Positions 40,489 through 48,543 of a DNA stretch of 64,000 bases are shown piece after piece (position 1 is the stretch's first letter; every line of letters starts with the position of its first letter). The notes under the pieces were generated by a model. It searched no databases and was not told where the DNA came from. It worked only from the letters and a program-made list of their open reading frames with translations. The translations under genes and the position numbers were made by a program. The DNA is from Symbiodinium natans. Lineage: Eukaryota > Sar > Dinophyceae > Suessiales > Symbiodiniaceae. The stretch is taken from assembly GCA_905221605.1 (NCBI GenBank), contig CAJNDS010002557.1, positions 1 through 64,000 of the forward strand, given 5' to 3'.

Positions 40489-40543
40489 AGCTGAAGAAGG
40501 GACTTGAGGTTTCATTCCAGCGGAGGTCGCCTTTACACATTCA
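40489..40543 (-). repeat. DIRS split direct repeat A1
   Basis: 5' terminal repeat of the element. Beyond it the plus strand continues into degenerate CCCTAA sequence (40556 on). Confidence 0.9.
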
Positions 40544-40555
40544 GGGCTTCTATAC

Positions 40556-40715
40556 ACCCTAAGCACCCTGATTCCCTAAGCCCTAGACCCTAGACCCAAA
40601 CCCTAAACCCTGAACCCTAAACCCTAAAACCCAACAAATCCTAAACCTATACCCTAAACCCTAAACCGCAAACCCCAAACCCTAAACCTAACCCTAAACC
40701 CTAAACCCTAAATTC
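40556..40715. repeat. CCCTAAA array beside the DIRS element
   Basis: Degenerate then regular CCCTAAA units, ending 14 nt inside the GC donor of the exon at 40725. The DIRS element therefore sits in intronic telomere-like sequence. Confidence 0.9.
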
Positions 40716-40724
40716 CGCCGGAGC

Positions 40725-40793
40725 GCCAGGCAAGTGTGCACTTGAGGCCCGTTCGCTCCCGCTCAGGCAGGTCGGCAGTCGTGACCTCCATCT
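40725..40793 (-). CDS. Probable exon, unrecognised gene of the right block
   Basis: 69 nt between AGTTTGAG and a GC donor (first TAGGG 14 nt inside). The frame reads MEVTTADLPERERTGLKCTL then AW. CCCTAAA left and TTTAGGG right (40829). Confidence 0.5.
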
Positions 40794-40828
40794 CTCAAAC
40801 TGAGTTGTTGGGGCTTACTTGGGGTGGA

Positions 40829-40895
40829 GGGTTTAGGGTTTAGGGTTTAGGGTTTAGGGTTTAGGGTTTAGGGTTTAGGGTTTAGGGTTTAGGGC
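40829..40895. repeat. TTTAGGG array
   Basis: Nine perfect units between the exons at 40725-40793 and 40915-41001. Confidence 0.95.
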
Positions 40896-40914
40896 CCAGG
40901 GGGTTTAGGTTCAC

Positions 40915-41001
40915 AGGCCGCGCCTTCCAGTGCCGAAGGCTCGAGAGGACTTGCGCGAAGGTGGTCCCTTTCACCGTGCAGCTCGTCAGACAGCTTACTA
41001 C
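40915..41001 (-). CDS. Probable exon, unrecognised gene of the right block
   Basis: 87 nt, exactly 29 codons, between ATGCCGAG|G and a GTGAACC donor. It reads VVSCLTSCTVKGTTFAQVLS then SLRHWKARP. The copia-type element is inserted in the array of the intron just upstream (41010-41058). Confidence 0.5.
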
Positions 41002-41058
41002 CTCGGCATAGGGTTTAGGGTTCAGGGTTAGGGTTCAGGGTTAGGGTTTAGGGTTTAG

Positions 41059-41231
41059 TATAGTTATCAGGGAAACTCCAAGGTGTAATCACAAGCACTG
41101 AGTTAAGAATACCGTTAAGCCATGCAGGAGCGAACGCTCTATTTTCTACTGCAGAGGGCTTGCGAGGTAATGCAACGGGACGATATGCACATGATGTTAA
41201 AATGCAAGGGTTATCGCAACGCAAAATTACA
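41059..41231 (-). repeat. 3' LTR of the copia-type element
   Basis: 173 bp, in minus orientation starting TGTAATTTTGCG. It matches the 5' LTR with a single C/A difference in CGATATG(C/A)ACATG. Confidence 0.9.
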
Positions 41232-41240
41232 CCCCCCCTC

Positions 41241-41724
41241 GCCGAGTATTGGCAATGGGAAGGCGGACTGCACTGCAACCCTGAAACATCACTGAGCGCA
41301 CATCGGCCTCGTCTTGCGACGGGCAAGCGATCACCTCGCGGGAGTAGAAAAGTGTTTGTGTTCACTAAGACATGCTCAACAGCAGCACGTCAGACACATG
41401 TGAATTCGATTTTGCTCCGAGGGCAAACAAAAGTCCGAAAATGCTTGCACTTATAAACTCCAACGATCGCGTCAAACCCGGAGGTGAGGATCGAATTGGT
41501 ACCGTCAGCCGTTAAATTGAGGTGCGGCGCCGGTAGTTTCGGAGTTGTCACGATGTGACCAGTTGGAAATTAGGCGAAAAGAAGATTCATCTTTCTACTT
41601 GTGCAAAGCAACAATGAATATTGGCCTCCGCGTTAGCGGGGCGATATCAGTCGGATTTGCCTGCAACTCGGCTTCATTGATGAAAATATGGCACTACAGC
41701 TTGAAAGGGGCGGGGGGAGTGGTT
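41241..41724 (-). other. 3' untranslated region of the copia-type element
   Basis: About 480 bp between the stop of the long frame and the polypurine tract. No long frame or repeat seen. Confidence 0.6.
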
Positions 41725-44700
41725 TCACCACTGACGATTCCATCGTCCCCCCTGGCGGTAGCTATCCGTCCATTCATAGCGTGGGGCACGGTACTGCTCG
41801 CCACGGTTCTGCTCGCCCTTTCCCCTTCCCTTCGGCTTGGCTGACGCAATCTTTGCCTGTGCCTCACGTGACCGCTGGGCATCCTCGTCCTTCGCCAGGT
41901 AGGCTCTCTCCGCCGGTCCCTGGTTCTTGCGGATCAGGTCGAGAATCCAAGCCCGATTCTCGTCGAGGGACCATCGAGAGCTGCCTTTGGTCGGCTCCGT
42001 GCCAGTGAAGGTGACCAAGCGATGAATCGTGTCGGACTTCGCAAGGATCTGGGTGAAGTCCTCCAAGCTCATGATGGCCCCGATCCAAGACACTACGCAG
42101 GCAGGATCGTCCGGCGTGGTCGCTAGACCCGCAGCAATCAACTCTTGAGGCGTGCAATTCACGAAAATCAGCCGAGCTGTAGTAAACGGATTGTCTGCCT
42201 GGAATCGGGCACCAGTGCCATGGGATCCTACCCCTAGGCGACGTTGTGCCTCAGTTCTTCCTTCGTTTGGCAGAGCGGCGTTAATTAGAAGTTGGAACAC
42301 ACGCATGTCGTCAACTCCATGACCTTGGTCAATCATTTGGAGTGCGAACTGTGCGTCACCGCGGAACCTGTCCATTATGCCCTCGAAGCCCAAATTACGT
42401 GCACGCTTGGCCATCTGCTTTGCTTTAGCAAGCGTCTCGGCCTCAGGCGAAATGGCTCCACGGGTACCTGCATCTCTCCGCATCTCCTGAAGGATGTCGC
42501 TGTCTGAGAGATCCCGATGGTGCCGGCCCAACGATGCTGCAGCACATTCCTTTGCGAAGTAACGTGCCGATTGCAGCTTTCTGCGATGGAGTTGGGAGCG
42601 AGGGGTAATAAAGGACTGACCGCAATGGATGCAAAGGGTCTGGCCGATGAGGTAGTCGTGCGCGCACTTGGGGCATACCCTTTTCGCATAGCTTGTACCG
42701 CTCTGGCTCGAAGCTGCCTGATCAATTGCCTCAGCATCTTCGGTCACTGCAGTGCTTGGCTGATCAGTCTCCATCGGATCATCGGCCTCAGCGTTAGCTG
42801 GGCGAGATGACCCTTCGGTTGACGGCCTGGTCCAAATGTAGGATCCGTCCCTAGTGTCGCGCACGTAGAGTGCACATGTGCCAGGGACTTCTTCTGAACA
42901 GAGGACGCCGTCGCTCTCGGAGATGAAAAGCCATGCGTGCTGCAATACAAGCTTCGTCTCGTAGACGATTTCGATGGGAAGGTCGGCACGCACGCCACTT
43001 TTGACCTGGAGGTCCTCGAGCGCTGCAAGGGCAAAATAGTTGTGTGCCTTGCCCGAGTCTCCAAACCCAGGTTTCATCGACCCCTCAACAATTGCCAACG
43101 CAGCATCTCTGGTAGTCCTGTGGTACAGTCGGGGAGGACATTTTTCAATTGGTAATAGCGGCCTACCTGCGAAGGTGGCGGTATCTCCAATCTCCTCTTG
43201 ACTTTTAGGGCTAAGCCAGGACACTGCGAGGTCTGTGTCTGTGTAGCGGTCTCGGGCCGATTGGGCGTGGCCCTGGGCACAATGGATCCAGACCGGGTAA
43301 AGGTCCTGGCCAAGTGCCTGGGAGCGAAGAGCATCTGGCATACACCGAAGCGAGAATCTCGCTTTGTTGTCATGGTAGACGATCGAGAAGATGCTTCTTG
43401 TCCCTAGAAGAATCTTGTACCGCGCCAACACGATGTCGATGAGTTCATCAACGAGCATCCATGTCCGATCCCACGATCGCCCCGAGCGATGGCCTCTGAC
43501 CAAACCGGTGATCCCCTTCATGATGTGATGGGGAATGTCGGCTTCCTCTTCAGGCTTCAACTCTGTCTGAAGCACACGTACCATTCTGGGGTCGTCGAAC
43601 GGGATCGAGTTGAAGTCATCGCGGTTGATTCCACGCATCTCATCAAAAGTGAGTTCCTCTGATCGGGACCACCCAAGGTAGTAGTCTTCCACGTCATCAA
43701 CGAAAAGAGACGGCTCGGCCTCTGCTTTCGCAGGGCTACCCCTCTTCTCGGTTTTGGACGACTTCACCTTGGGATAGGGGACGATCCACGGTGCCCGGCG
43801 CTTGACCTGCTCAAACGAGCGACTGTCGAGCTCTATGTTTCCCTCACCATCAGGTTCTGGATCTTTTGAGCTCGAAGCCGGCGTTCCCTTTCGGGACGCA
43901 AGATCAGCGTCGCGGGCCTTGGACTGGTATTGCTTGTCCGCATCTCGCCTTAGATGCCATTGCTTGTGGCCTCCCAGGCGGCAGTTGCTCGTCTCGCGAG
44001 CGACCTGCTCTTGCGACAACTCCACATACGGTTCGGTATCTGGAGCAATAGTCCTCTGCCAAGGTTCAAGAGTGAAGGCCCGTGCCGGAATCATGTGTCG
44101 ATAGCCGGCGCTACTTTTTGACCACTCGGACTCGAACTCAGCAGGGACTCTGTAGCGCCCACCCTCACGAAAGGGGTAATCACGGGCAAGCTCCTGCAGC
44201 AGATCCTCCGGAACGTGCTGGGCCATGTCCTGCACTGCGGCCAGAACCGACAGTGCTGCCAGGTAGTTTGCCAGGCGGCTGCGGCTTTCCCTGTCCTCCC
44301 GAAAGTGGTACACATCGTAGAGGGGCAGCTCACCAGCCATGTTCGCAAACTCGAAGACGTTGCACCCCTGACCCTTGGCGTAAGAAAGCAACACTTTCAT
44401 AGTTTCCTCCCATTGGTGTGGCAAACTATAATACGTTGCACGCCCTGGTCCAGTGAACGAGATCGCACCGCAGCACGGCCTGCCCTTGAGGGCGGCGATT
44501 CGTCGGATGTTGCCACACACTCCACTGGCAATCTGCGACCAATCGCCCTCAGCGGCGTAGCCTTCCGGGGGCATGTTCCAGTGCTGGAGATCCGGGGGGA
44601 TAAAGACCCCATAGTTGCCGAAGAGCTCATTGCCCTGCCAGACAACCAGTATGTCGATCACCTGCTGTTCCTGCTGTTCAGGGGGCAACTGAGCCACCAT

Positions 44701-47700
44701 TTCGTCGAAGGTTTCGACCACGGTGTCCCTGATCTTCCGGAGGTTGCCTCCCCAAATTGGCAGCACTCGCACCGTGGCGTAGTGATCCAAAGGGGCCCCC
44801 ATAGAGGTCATCGCCTCAATGTCCTCAGCAATCGTGGATGCTGTTTTGGCGCCGGCCTTGAAGTAGAGGGTTGAGTCACCCACAACTAACAGCTGCCGAA
44901 TGCTACCTCTTCCCGAGGCAGGATGCAAGAGGGCAAGACCCTCATCGGCCACAGCCGCTAGGCGGGCAATATCCGACACTGTAGAATTGTCCTTGATGGC
45001 CAGTGACGTTGCTGTCTGGACCGGGACTTCATTGTACAGGTATCGGATGCCCTGGGCGTAGAAGGGGTTAATGCTGAAACGGAACTCTTCAGCAAACACA
45101 GCCCTCCACAAGGAGCCAATCCACCATGAGGCACAGTCCTCACGCGGGGTGTCGCCCTTCAGGTAGAGAGCGGCGGACATTGTGCTCGGCGCGGTCTTTC
45201 GACCCGCAATGCAGGGGCAGGCAAGAGAACTTAGGTTTACAACTTCTTTTGGGCGTACATTGTGCAGCTTACCACTCTTCCATGAATGGATGATGCTCTG
45301 GATGATGCCATCCTTAGTGCTGTGGTCATGTACCGCGTCTGGTTCATTTCTGACCTTAGTCTCTGCTGTGAACCCTGCAAACGAGCACATAAAAGTGTCA
45401 TGTCCAATGCGTGCAAACTGGTGTGGGCATCGATGTGTCTTAAAGTTGTGCAGACCGTCATTTTTGGCAGAATCATGCACATGCAAAACAACATCAATGC
45501 GGTAGTTTTTCAGCAAACGTGAAATAGTCCTAACCGAACGAAAGCATTTATCACCGCCTAGACCCGGCAGCGACGCGTAAACAAGCACCCTTCCCCCCTC
45601 GTCGCAGAGGGTTTTGACTTGTCTGACGGTACGGTAGGCTTCGTTTTCGGTGAACTCATGGACATTGACTGTTGTTACTCCATGAAGCTTGGGCACGGAC
45701 TTATCCCCACACACAATTACGACACCTTTGGGCGCAGCCGGCCTCGGCGTAGGCCGGGCTGCAGCAGACGGCGAGCCAGTAGTTGGGCTTAGCCTGAAGC
45801 CCGAGTGTTGTAGCTGCCGAGACAGTGTCGAACCGATTTGGGGAAATCCATGAGGAGTATACGCAATGATTGAGTACCTGTTTCCAGTCCACGGGAGAAC
45901 GACATGCTTGCTAGTCGGGGAGAAGAACAAAGGTTTGTCCTTCTTGGTGAAAACGGAACCCCAGATGTCGGAGCCATTGGGAAGCTGTTGTTTAGTTTGA
46001 GGTTGGTTCCCAAGCCCCTCAACCCAAAGTCCTCCGTCCTGAAAATCCCCGAACTGGATGGCAAGGTTCGTGCTGTCCTGGAGGTTTCGACTGTCAGTGT
46101 GGAGCTTCGACTTAGCATTCTTACTCGTTGCAAGGGACGCCCAAGTGAAGTCAGGACCAGCATGCTTGGCGACGAACGCATTGAGGAACTGACACGTTTT
46201 GGGGTGTTGTGTAGTGGAGCGCGTAAGTCCTTGCTTTCCACTGAACCAGTACAAACCCCAGGAGTGATAGTACGAGTCCTCGTCAATCTCGAGCTTGTTC
46301 TTCCTGGTTCTACTTATTCGTTTTGGTAATGCCTGAATGATCTCCGCAGTACAGCTGCGGAAGTCCGACTTCTCCAGTGCCTCGGTCGCCAAGGCCTCAG
46401 GGTCCGGCCGACCGGTAACGGTGGCTGAAATTGAGGGTTTGGCTACCAAGTGGCTATCAGAATCCTTTCCTTTAGGGGACTTCTTCTGATCCGGGCAAAG
46501 CACATGGTTAATCAATCTCAGTGCATGCAACCACTTGGTCCTTTCGGCGAAGGGTTTGGTGAAGATGTCGGCAACTTGTTCGGAGGTGTCGGCATTAACC
46601 AGATTGAAAAACTTTCGTTCGAACTGCTGCTTCAACCAGCCAAATGAGATCCTTTGGGTGCGATCGGTGTGCCTTAGCTTCTCGCTGTCACCCTTCAAAA
46701 GGATAGTGATTGTGGCCTGGTTGTCTTCGAGTACCTGCACTGCGAACTTGTCGCTGAGTGCGACATTGAGGCCTTGAAGGTCAGCAACAGAACGTCCTTG
46801 AGGGTTACCACCATACCTAATTTCATCTAGCTCGGGGTCGATTCTAGCGACAATATCATCCGTGTCAAAGCGAGCCTTCTGTTTCGGCCGAGCCTTGCGG
46901 CTGGCGGGGTCAACAGAAACGTGCTTCCATAGGAACAACCATAAGCTCAAGCTCGGGAGTCCCTGCGCTCTGACACCATGATTTGCCGACACGACTTCAC
47001 TCTCAGTGCTCGACATCGTAATGCTAGTCTGCTTCTTTGAGAAAGCATTCAGAGGATAGTATGTGTTGGGCCCTACTAGGTACAATGCGCAGCCGGAGGT
47101 AGACTTGTTGTCGTGCTCCCCGGACCAATCGGCAGCTTGGGCATCAATGTTGCTGTTGATCTCCTTTTGTGATACAACTCTAGCAACAAGTGCGTACTGG
47201 AGCTGAGCGACCTCACAGAGCTTATCAAAGTACATTCGGCTGAGCTTCTCGCGATGAGGTTCCTGGACCCTAGGTCCAACGGGCATTGCTGGGGCAGCAT
47301 CCCTACGCTTTCTCTGTTCTTCGGCTTCTTCAAGTTCAACCTTCCTGCGATACCTTTCGATGTCGGCCTCACGCTGGGTCCTAGACATGGAGGTCCAGAA
47401 CTCAGAGGGAGTATCAGGAGGTCTCTTAGAGCCCCTCCTGTTTCGGACAAGTCTCACGCCATCCCAATTGTACCCCTGTGGTACCTTGGAACCATCGGGC
47501 ATCCTGTTGGGATCATGAGGCTTCCATGTTGGCTTGATAGATTCGGGGGCGCTACTGGAGCTCGGTTCTGGAGGAGCTAAGGGCTTTGGTTCCCCTACCT
47601 CTTCGTTTTCCTTCTCCCTAGCATCGATTTCGGCGCATCTCCGATCGAGCTCATCCAACGGGTCCTCTTCTCCTTCAGGGACGTAGTCGGCAAAAAGCTG

Positions 47701-48543
47701 TTCGATGAGATCATCTTCGTTGAGGTCAGTAGGCTTGTGCTGCTCAAAACAATTCTGATCATCAAGCGACGGAGGTCCTTTGTCTTCGATGGGGCTAGCA
47801 AGAGGGAAGGTAAGTTCCCCTAGCGGAAGCTCCATGCGTTTGACTCGGAGGATCTTGAGGCTATCGTTCTCGAGGGCATCACGGCATCCCTTTACGGGCG
47901 CTACAAGGTATTCATCCTTCCAGATGAAGCCTGGCTGAACATGGTACCCCAGAAAGATGCCTTCCTCTCCGGTTGGTGCAAACTTAGAGCTACCTGTAGC
48001 ATTTTGCTTCGGATTATTCCAATAGATGATTCTAGCGCCAAACGGTATGGCGAGGCCACTGAATTCCTCATCAAAACGATCTACCCAAGGAACAGTCTCA
48101 GTGTCGAATCGCTTCGAGGTGTTCAGGGCCATGGTGTGATGCTGTGCGGCCAAAGGCCACATTTTATCAGGAAGCCCCGCCTGGAGAAGGTTGGCACGAG
48201 TGCCTTCGAGGACAGTCCTGATCTCTCTCTCGATGACAGCCTTGTTTTGATCAACATAGGCTCGAGAGGTATTGTGCCTGCAGCCAATCCGTTTAACAGC
48301 ATTTTCAAGCTCAAACGCATTATCGGAGTACACTATACCGACACTATCCTCAACTTGAAGAAAGTGCAGCAAGTTTTCGTAGCACTCCTCAGCGTTCTTG
48401 GAAACGGCCGGGTAAACATACCTGAAGTTGGACCAGACATCCTTAACCACGAATGCAACCTTTTCCCCCTCGAACCCAAAGTCTCGGAAGTCCTTCGTGA
48501 TGACATGGTCGATCGTGATGGAGTGCTTTCCAGTAGATAACAC
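41725..48543 (-). CDS. Copia-type polyprotein: integrase, RNase H, dioxygenase-like, SGNH-like, KptA/Tpt1-like, zinc ribbon
   Basis: 2272 codons, stop to stop, no genuine ATG at the start (GTG after a TGA). Residues 1-200: integrase core with D12, D74 (VYSDN) and E105. Residues 345-430: the copia linker ending PVGPRVQEPHREKL. Residues 455-670: copia RNase H (AADWSGEHDNKSTSG, SSTESE, LEDNQA), with no RT between. Residues 755-900: a double-stranded beta-helix candidate with HTD (815-817) and a distal H/R pair (SKH...WTGNRY). Residues 1215-1430: SGNH hydrolase blocks GDS (1222-1224), GNEL (1304-1307) and DVYH (1410-1413). Residues 1680-1890: a KptA/Tpt1-like region (HDNKARFSL, AQGHAQS, LYHRTTRDAALAIVEGSMKP, SESDGVLCSEEVP). 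Residues 1957-1974: CxxC...CxxC ribbon. An Arg/Gly-rich tail ends at the stop. One uninterrupted frame this long implies selection or recent origin. Confidence 0.72.
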   Translation of the reverse strand: MLSTGKHSITIDHVITKDFRDFGFEGEKVAFVVKDVWSNFRYVYPAVSKNAEECYENLLHFLQVEDSVGIVYSDNAFELENAVKRIGCRHNTSRAYVDQNKAVIEREIRTVLEGTRANLLQAGLPDKMWPLAAQHHTMALNTSKRFDTETVPWVDRFDEEFSGLAIPFGARIIYWNNPKQNATGSSKFAPTGEEGIFLGYHVQPGFIWKDEYLVAPVKGCRDALENDSLKILRVKRMELPLGELTFPLASPIEDKGPPSLDDQNCFEQHKPTDLNEDDLIEQLFADYVPEGEEDPLDELDRRCAEIDAREKENEEVGEPKPLAPPEPSSSSAPESIKPTWKPHDPNRMPDGSKVPQGYNWDGVRLVRNRRGSKRPPDTPSEFWTSMSRTQREADIERYRRKVELEEAEEQRKRRDAAPAMPVGPRVQEPHREKLSRMYFDKLCEVAQLQYALVARVVSQKEINSNIDAQAADWSGEHDNKSTSGCALYLVGPNTYYPLNAFSKKQTSITMSSTESEVVSANHGVRAQGLPSLSLWLFLWKHVSVDPASRKARPKQKARFDTDDIVARIDPELDEIRYGGNPQGRSVADLQGLNVALSDKFAVQVLEDNQATITILLKGDSEKLRHTDRTQRISFGWLKQQFERKFFNLVNADTSEQVADIFTKPFAERTKWLHALRLINHVLCPDQKKSPKGKDSDSHLVAKPSISATVTGRPDPEALATEALEKSDFRSCTAEIIQALPKRISRTRKNKLEIDEDSYYHSWGLYWFSGKQGLTRSTTQHPKTCQFLNAFVAKHAGPDFTWASLATSKNAKSKLHTDSRNLQDSTNLAIQFGDFQDGGLWVEGLGNQPQTKQQLPNGSDIWGSVFTKKDKPLFFSPTSKHVVLPWTGNRYSIIAYTPHGFPQIGSTLSRQLQHSGFRLSPTTGSPSAAARPTPRPAAPKGVVIVCGDKSVPKLHGVTTVNVHEFTENEAYRTVRQVKTLCDEGGRVLVYASLPGLGGDKCFRSVRTISRLLKNYRIDVVLHVHDSAKNDGLHNFKTHRCPHQFARIGHDTFMCSFAGFTAETKVRNEPDAVHDHSTKDGIIQSIIHSWKSGKLHNVRPKEVVNLSSLACPCIAGRKTAPSTMSAALYLKGDTPREDCASWWIGSLWRAVFAEEFRFSINPFYAQGIRYLYNEVPVQTATSLAIKDNSTVSDIARLAAVADEGLALLHPASGRGSIRQLLVVGDSTLYFKAGAKTASTIAEDIEAMTSMGAPLDHYATVRVLPIWGGNLRKIRDTVVETFDEMVAQLPPEQQEQQVIDILVVWQGNELFGNYGVFIPPDLQHWNMPPEGYAAEGDWSQIASGVCGNIRRIAALKGRPCCGAISFTGPGRATYYSLPHQWEETMKVLLSYAKGQGCNVFEFANMAGELPLYDVYHFREDRESRSRLANYLAALSVLAAVQDMAQHVPEDLLQELARDYPFREGGRYRVPAEFESEWSKSSAGYRHMIPARAFTLEPWQRTIAPDTEPYVELSQEQVARETSNCRLGGHKQWHLRRDADKQYQSKARDADLASRKGTPASSSKDPEPDGEGNIELDSRSFEQVKRRAPWIVPYPKVKSSKTEKRGSPAKAEAEPSLFVDDVEDYYLGWSRSEELTFDEMRGINRDDFNSIPFDDPRMVRVLQTELKPEEEADIPHHIMKGITGLVRGHRSGRSWDRTWMLVDELIDIVLARYKILLGTRSIFSIVYHDNKARFSLRCMPDALRSQALGQDLYPVWIHCAQGHAQSARDRYTDTDLAVSWLSPKSQEEIGDTATFAGRPLLPIEKCPPRLYHRTTRDAALAIVEGSMKPGFGDSGKAHNYFALAALEDLQVKSGVRADLPIEIVYETKLVLQHAWLFISESDGVLCSEEVPGTCALYVRDTRDGSYIWTRPSTEGSSRPANAEADDPMETDQPSTAVTEDAEAIDQAASSQSGTSYAKRVCPKCAHDYLIGQTLCIHCGQSFITPRSQLHRRKLQSARYFAKECAAASLGRHHRDLSDSDILQEMRRDAGTRGAISPEAETLAKAKQMAKRARNLGFEGIMDRFRGDAQFALQMIDQGHGVDDMRVFQLLINAALPNEGRTEAQRRLGVGSHGTGARFQADNPFTTARLIFVNCTPQELIAAGLATTPDDPACVVSWIGAIMSLEDFTQILAKSDTIHRLVTFTGTEPTKGSSRWSLDENRAWILDLIRKNQGPAERAYLAKDEDAQRSREAQAKIASAKPKGRGKGEQNRGEQYRAPRYEWTDSYRQGGRWNRQW

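Larger units (their letters stand above)
33194..40543 (-). mobile_element. DIRS-order tyrosine-recombinase retrotransposon with split direct repeats
   Basis: In minus orientation the order is: A1 (40543-40489); an ORF for a small membrane protein; a gag-like ORF; RT/RNase H/methyltransferase; tyrosine recombinase; B1 (33571-33423); A2 (33424-33370); a 27-bp spacer; B2 (33342-33194). A1 and A2 are 55 bp and look identical. B1 and B2 are 149 bp with one mismatch. A1-ORFs-B1-A2-B2 is the diagnostic terminal plan of PAT/Ngaro-type DIRS elements, whose circular cDNA is integrated by a tyrosine recombinase. Both flanks are telomere-like repeat. Near-identical repeats indicate a recent insertion, though the pol frame is broken near 35150. 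Confidence 0.88.

Noticed and set aside
47941-48540. 199-codon plus-strand frame
   Set aside because: Exact antisense of the integrase domain.
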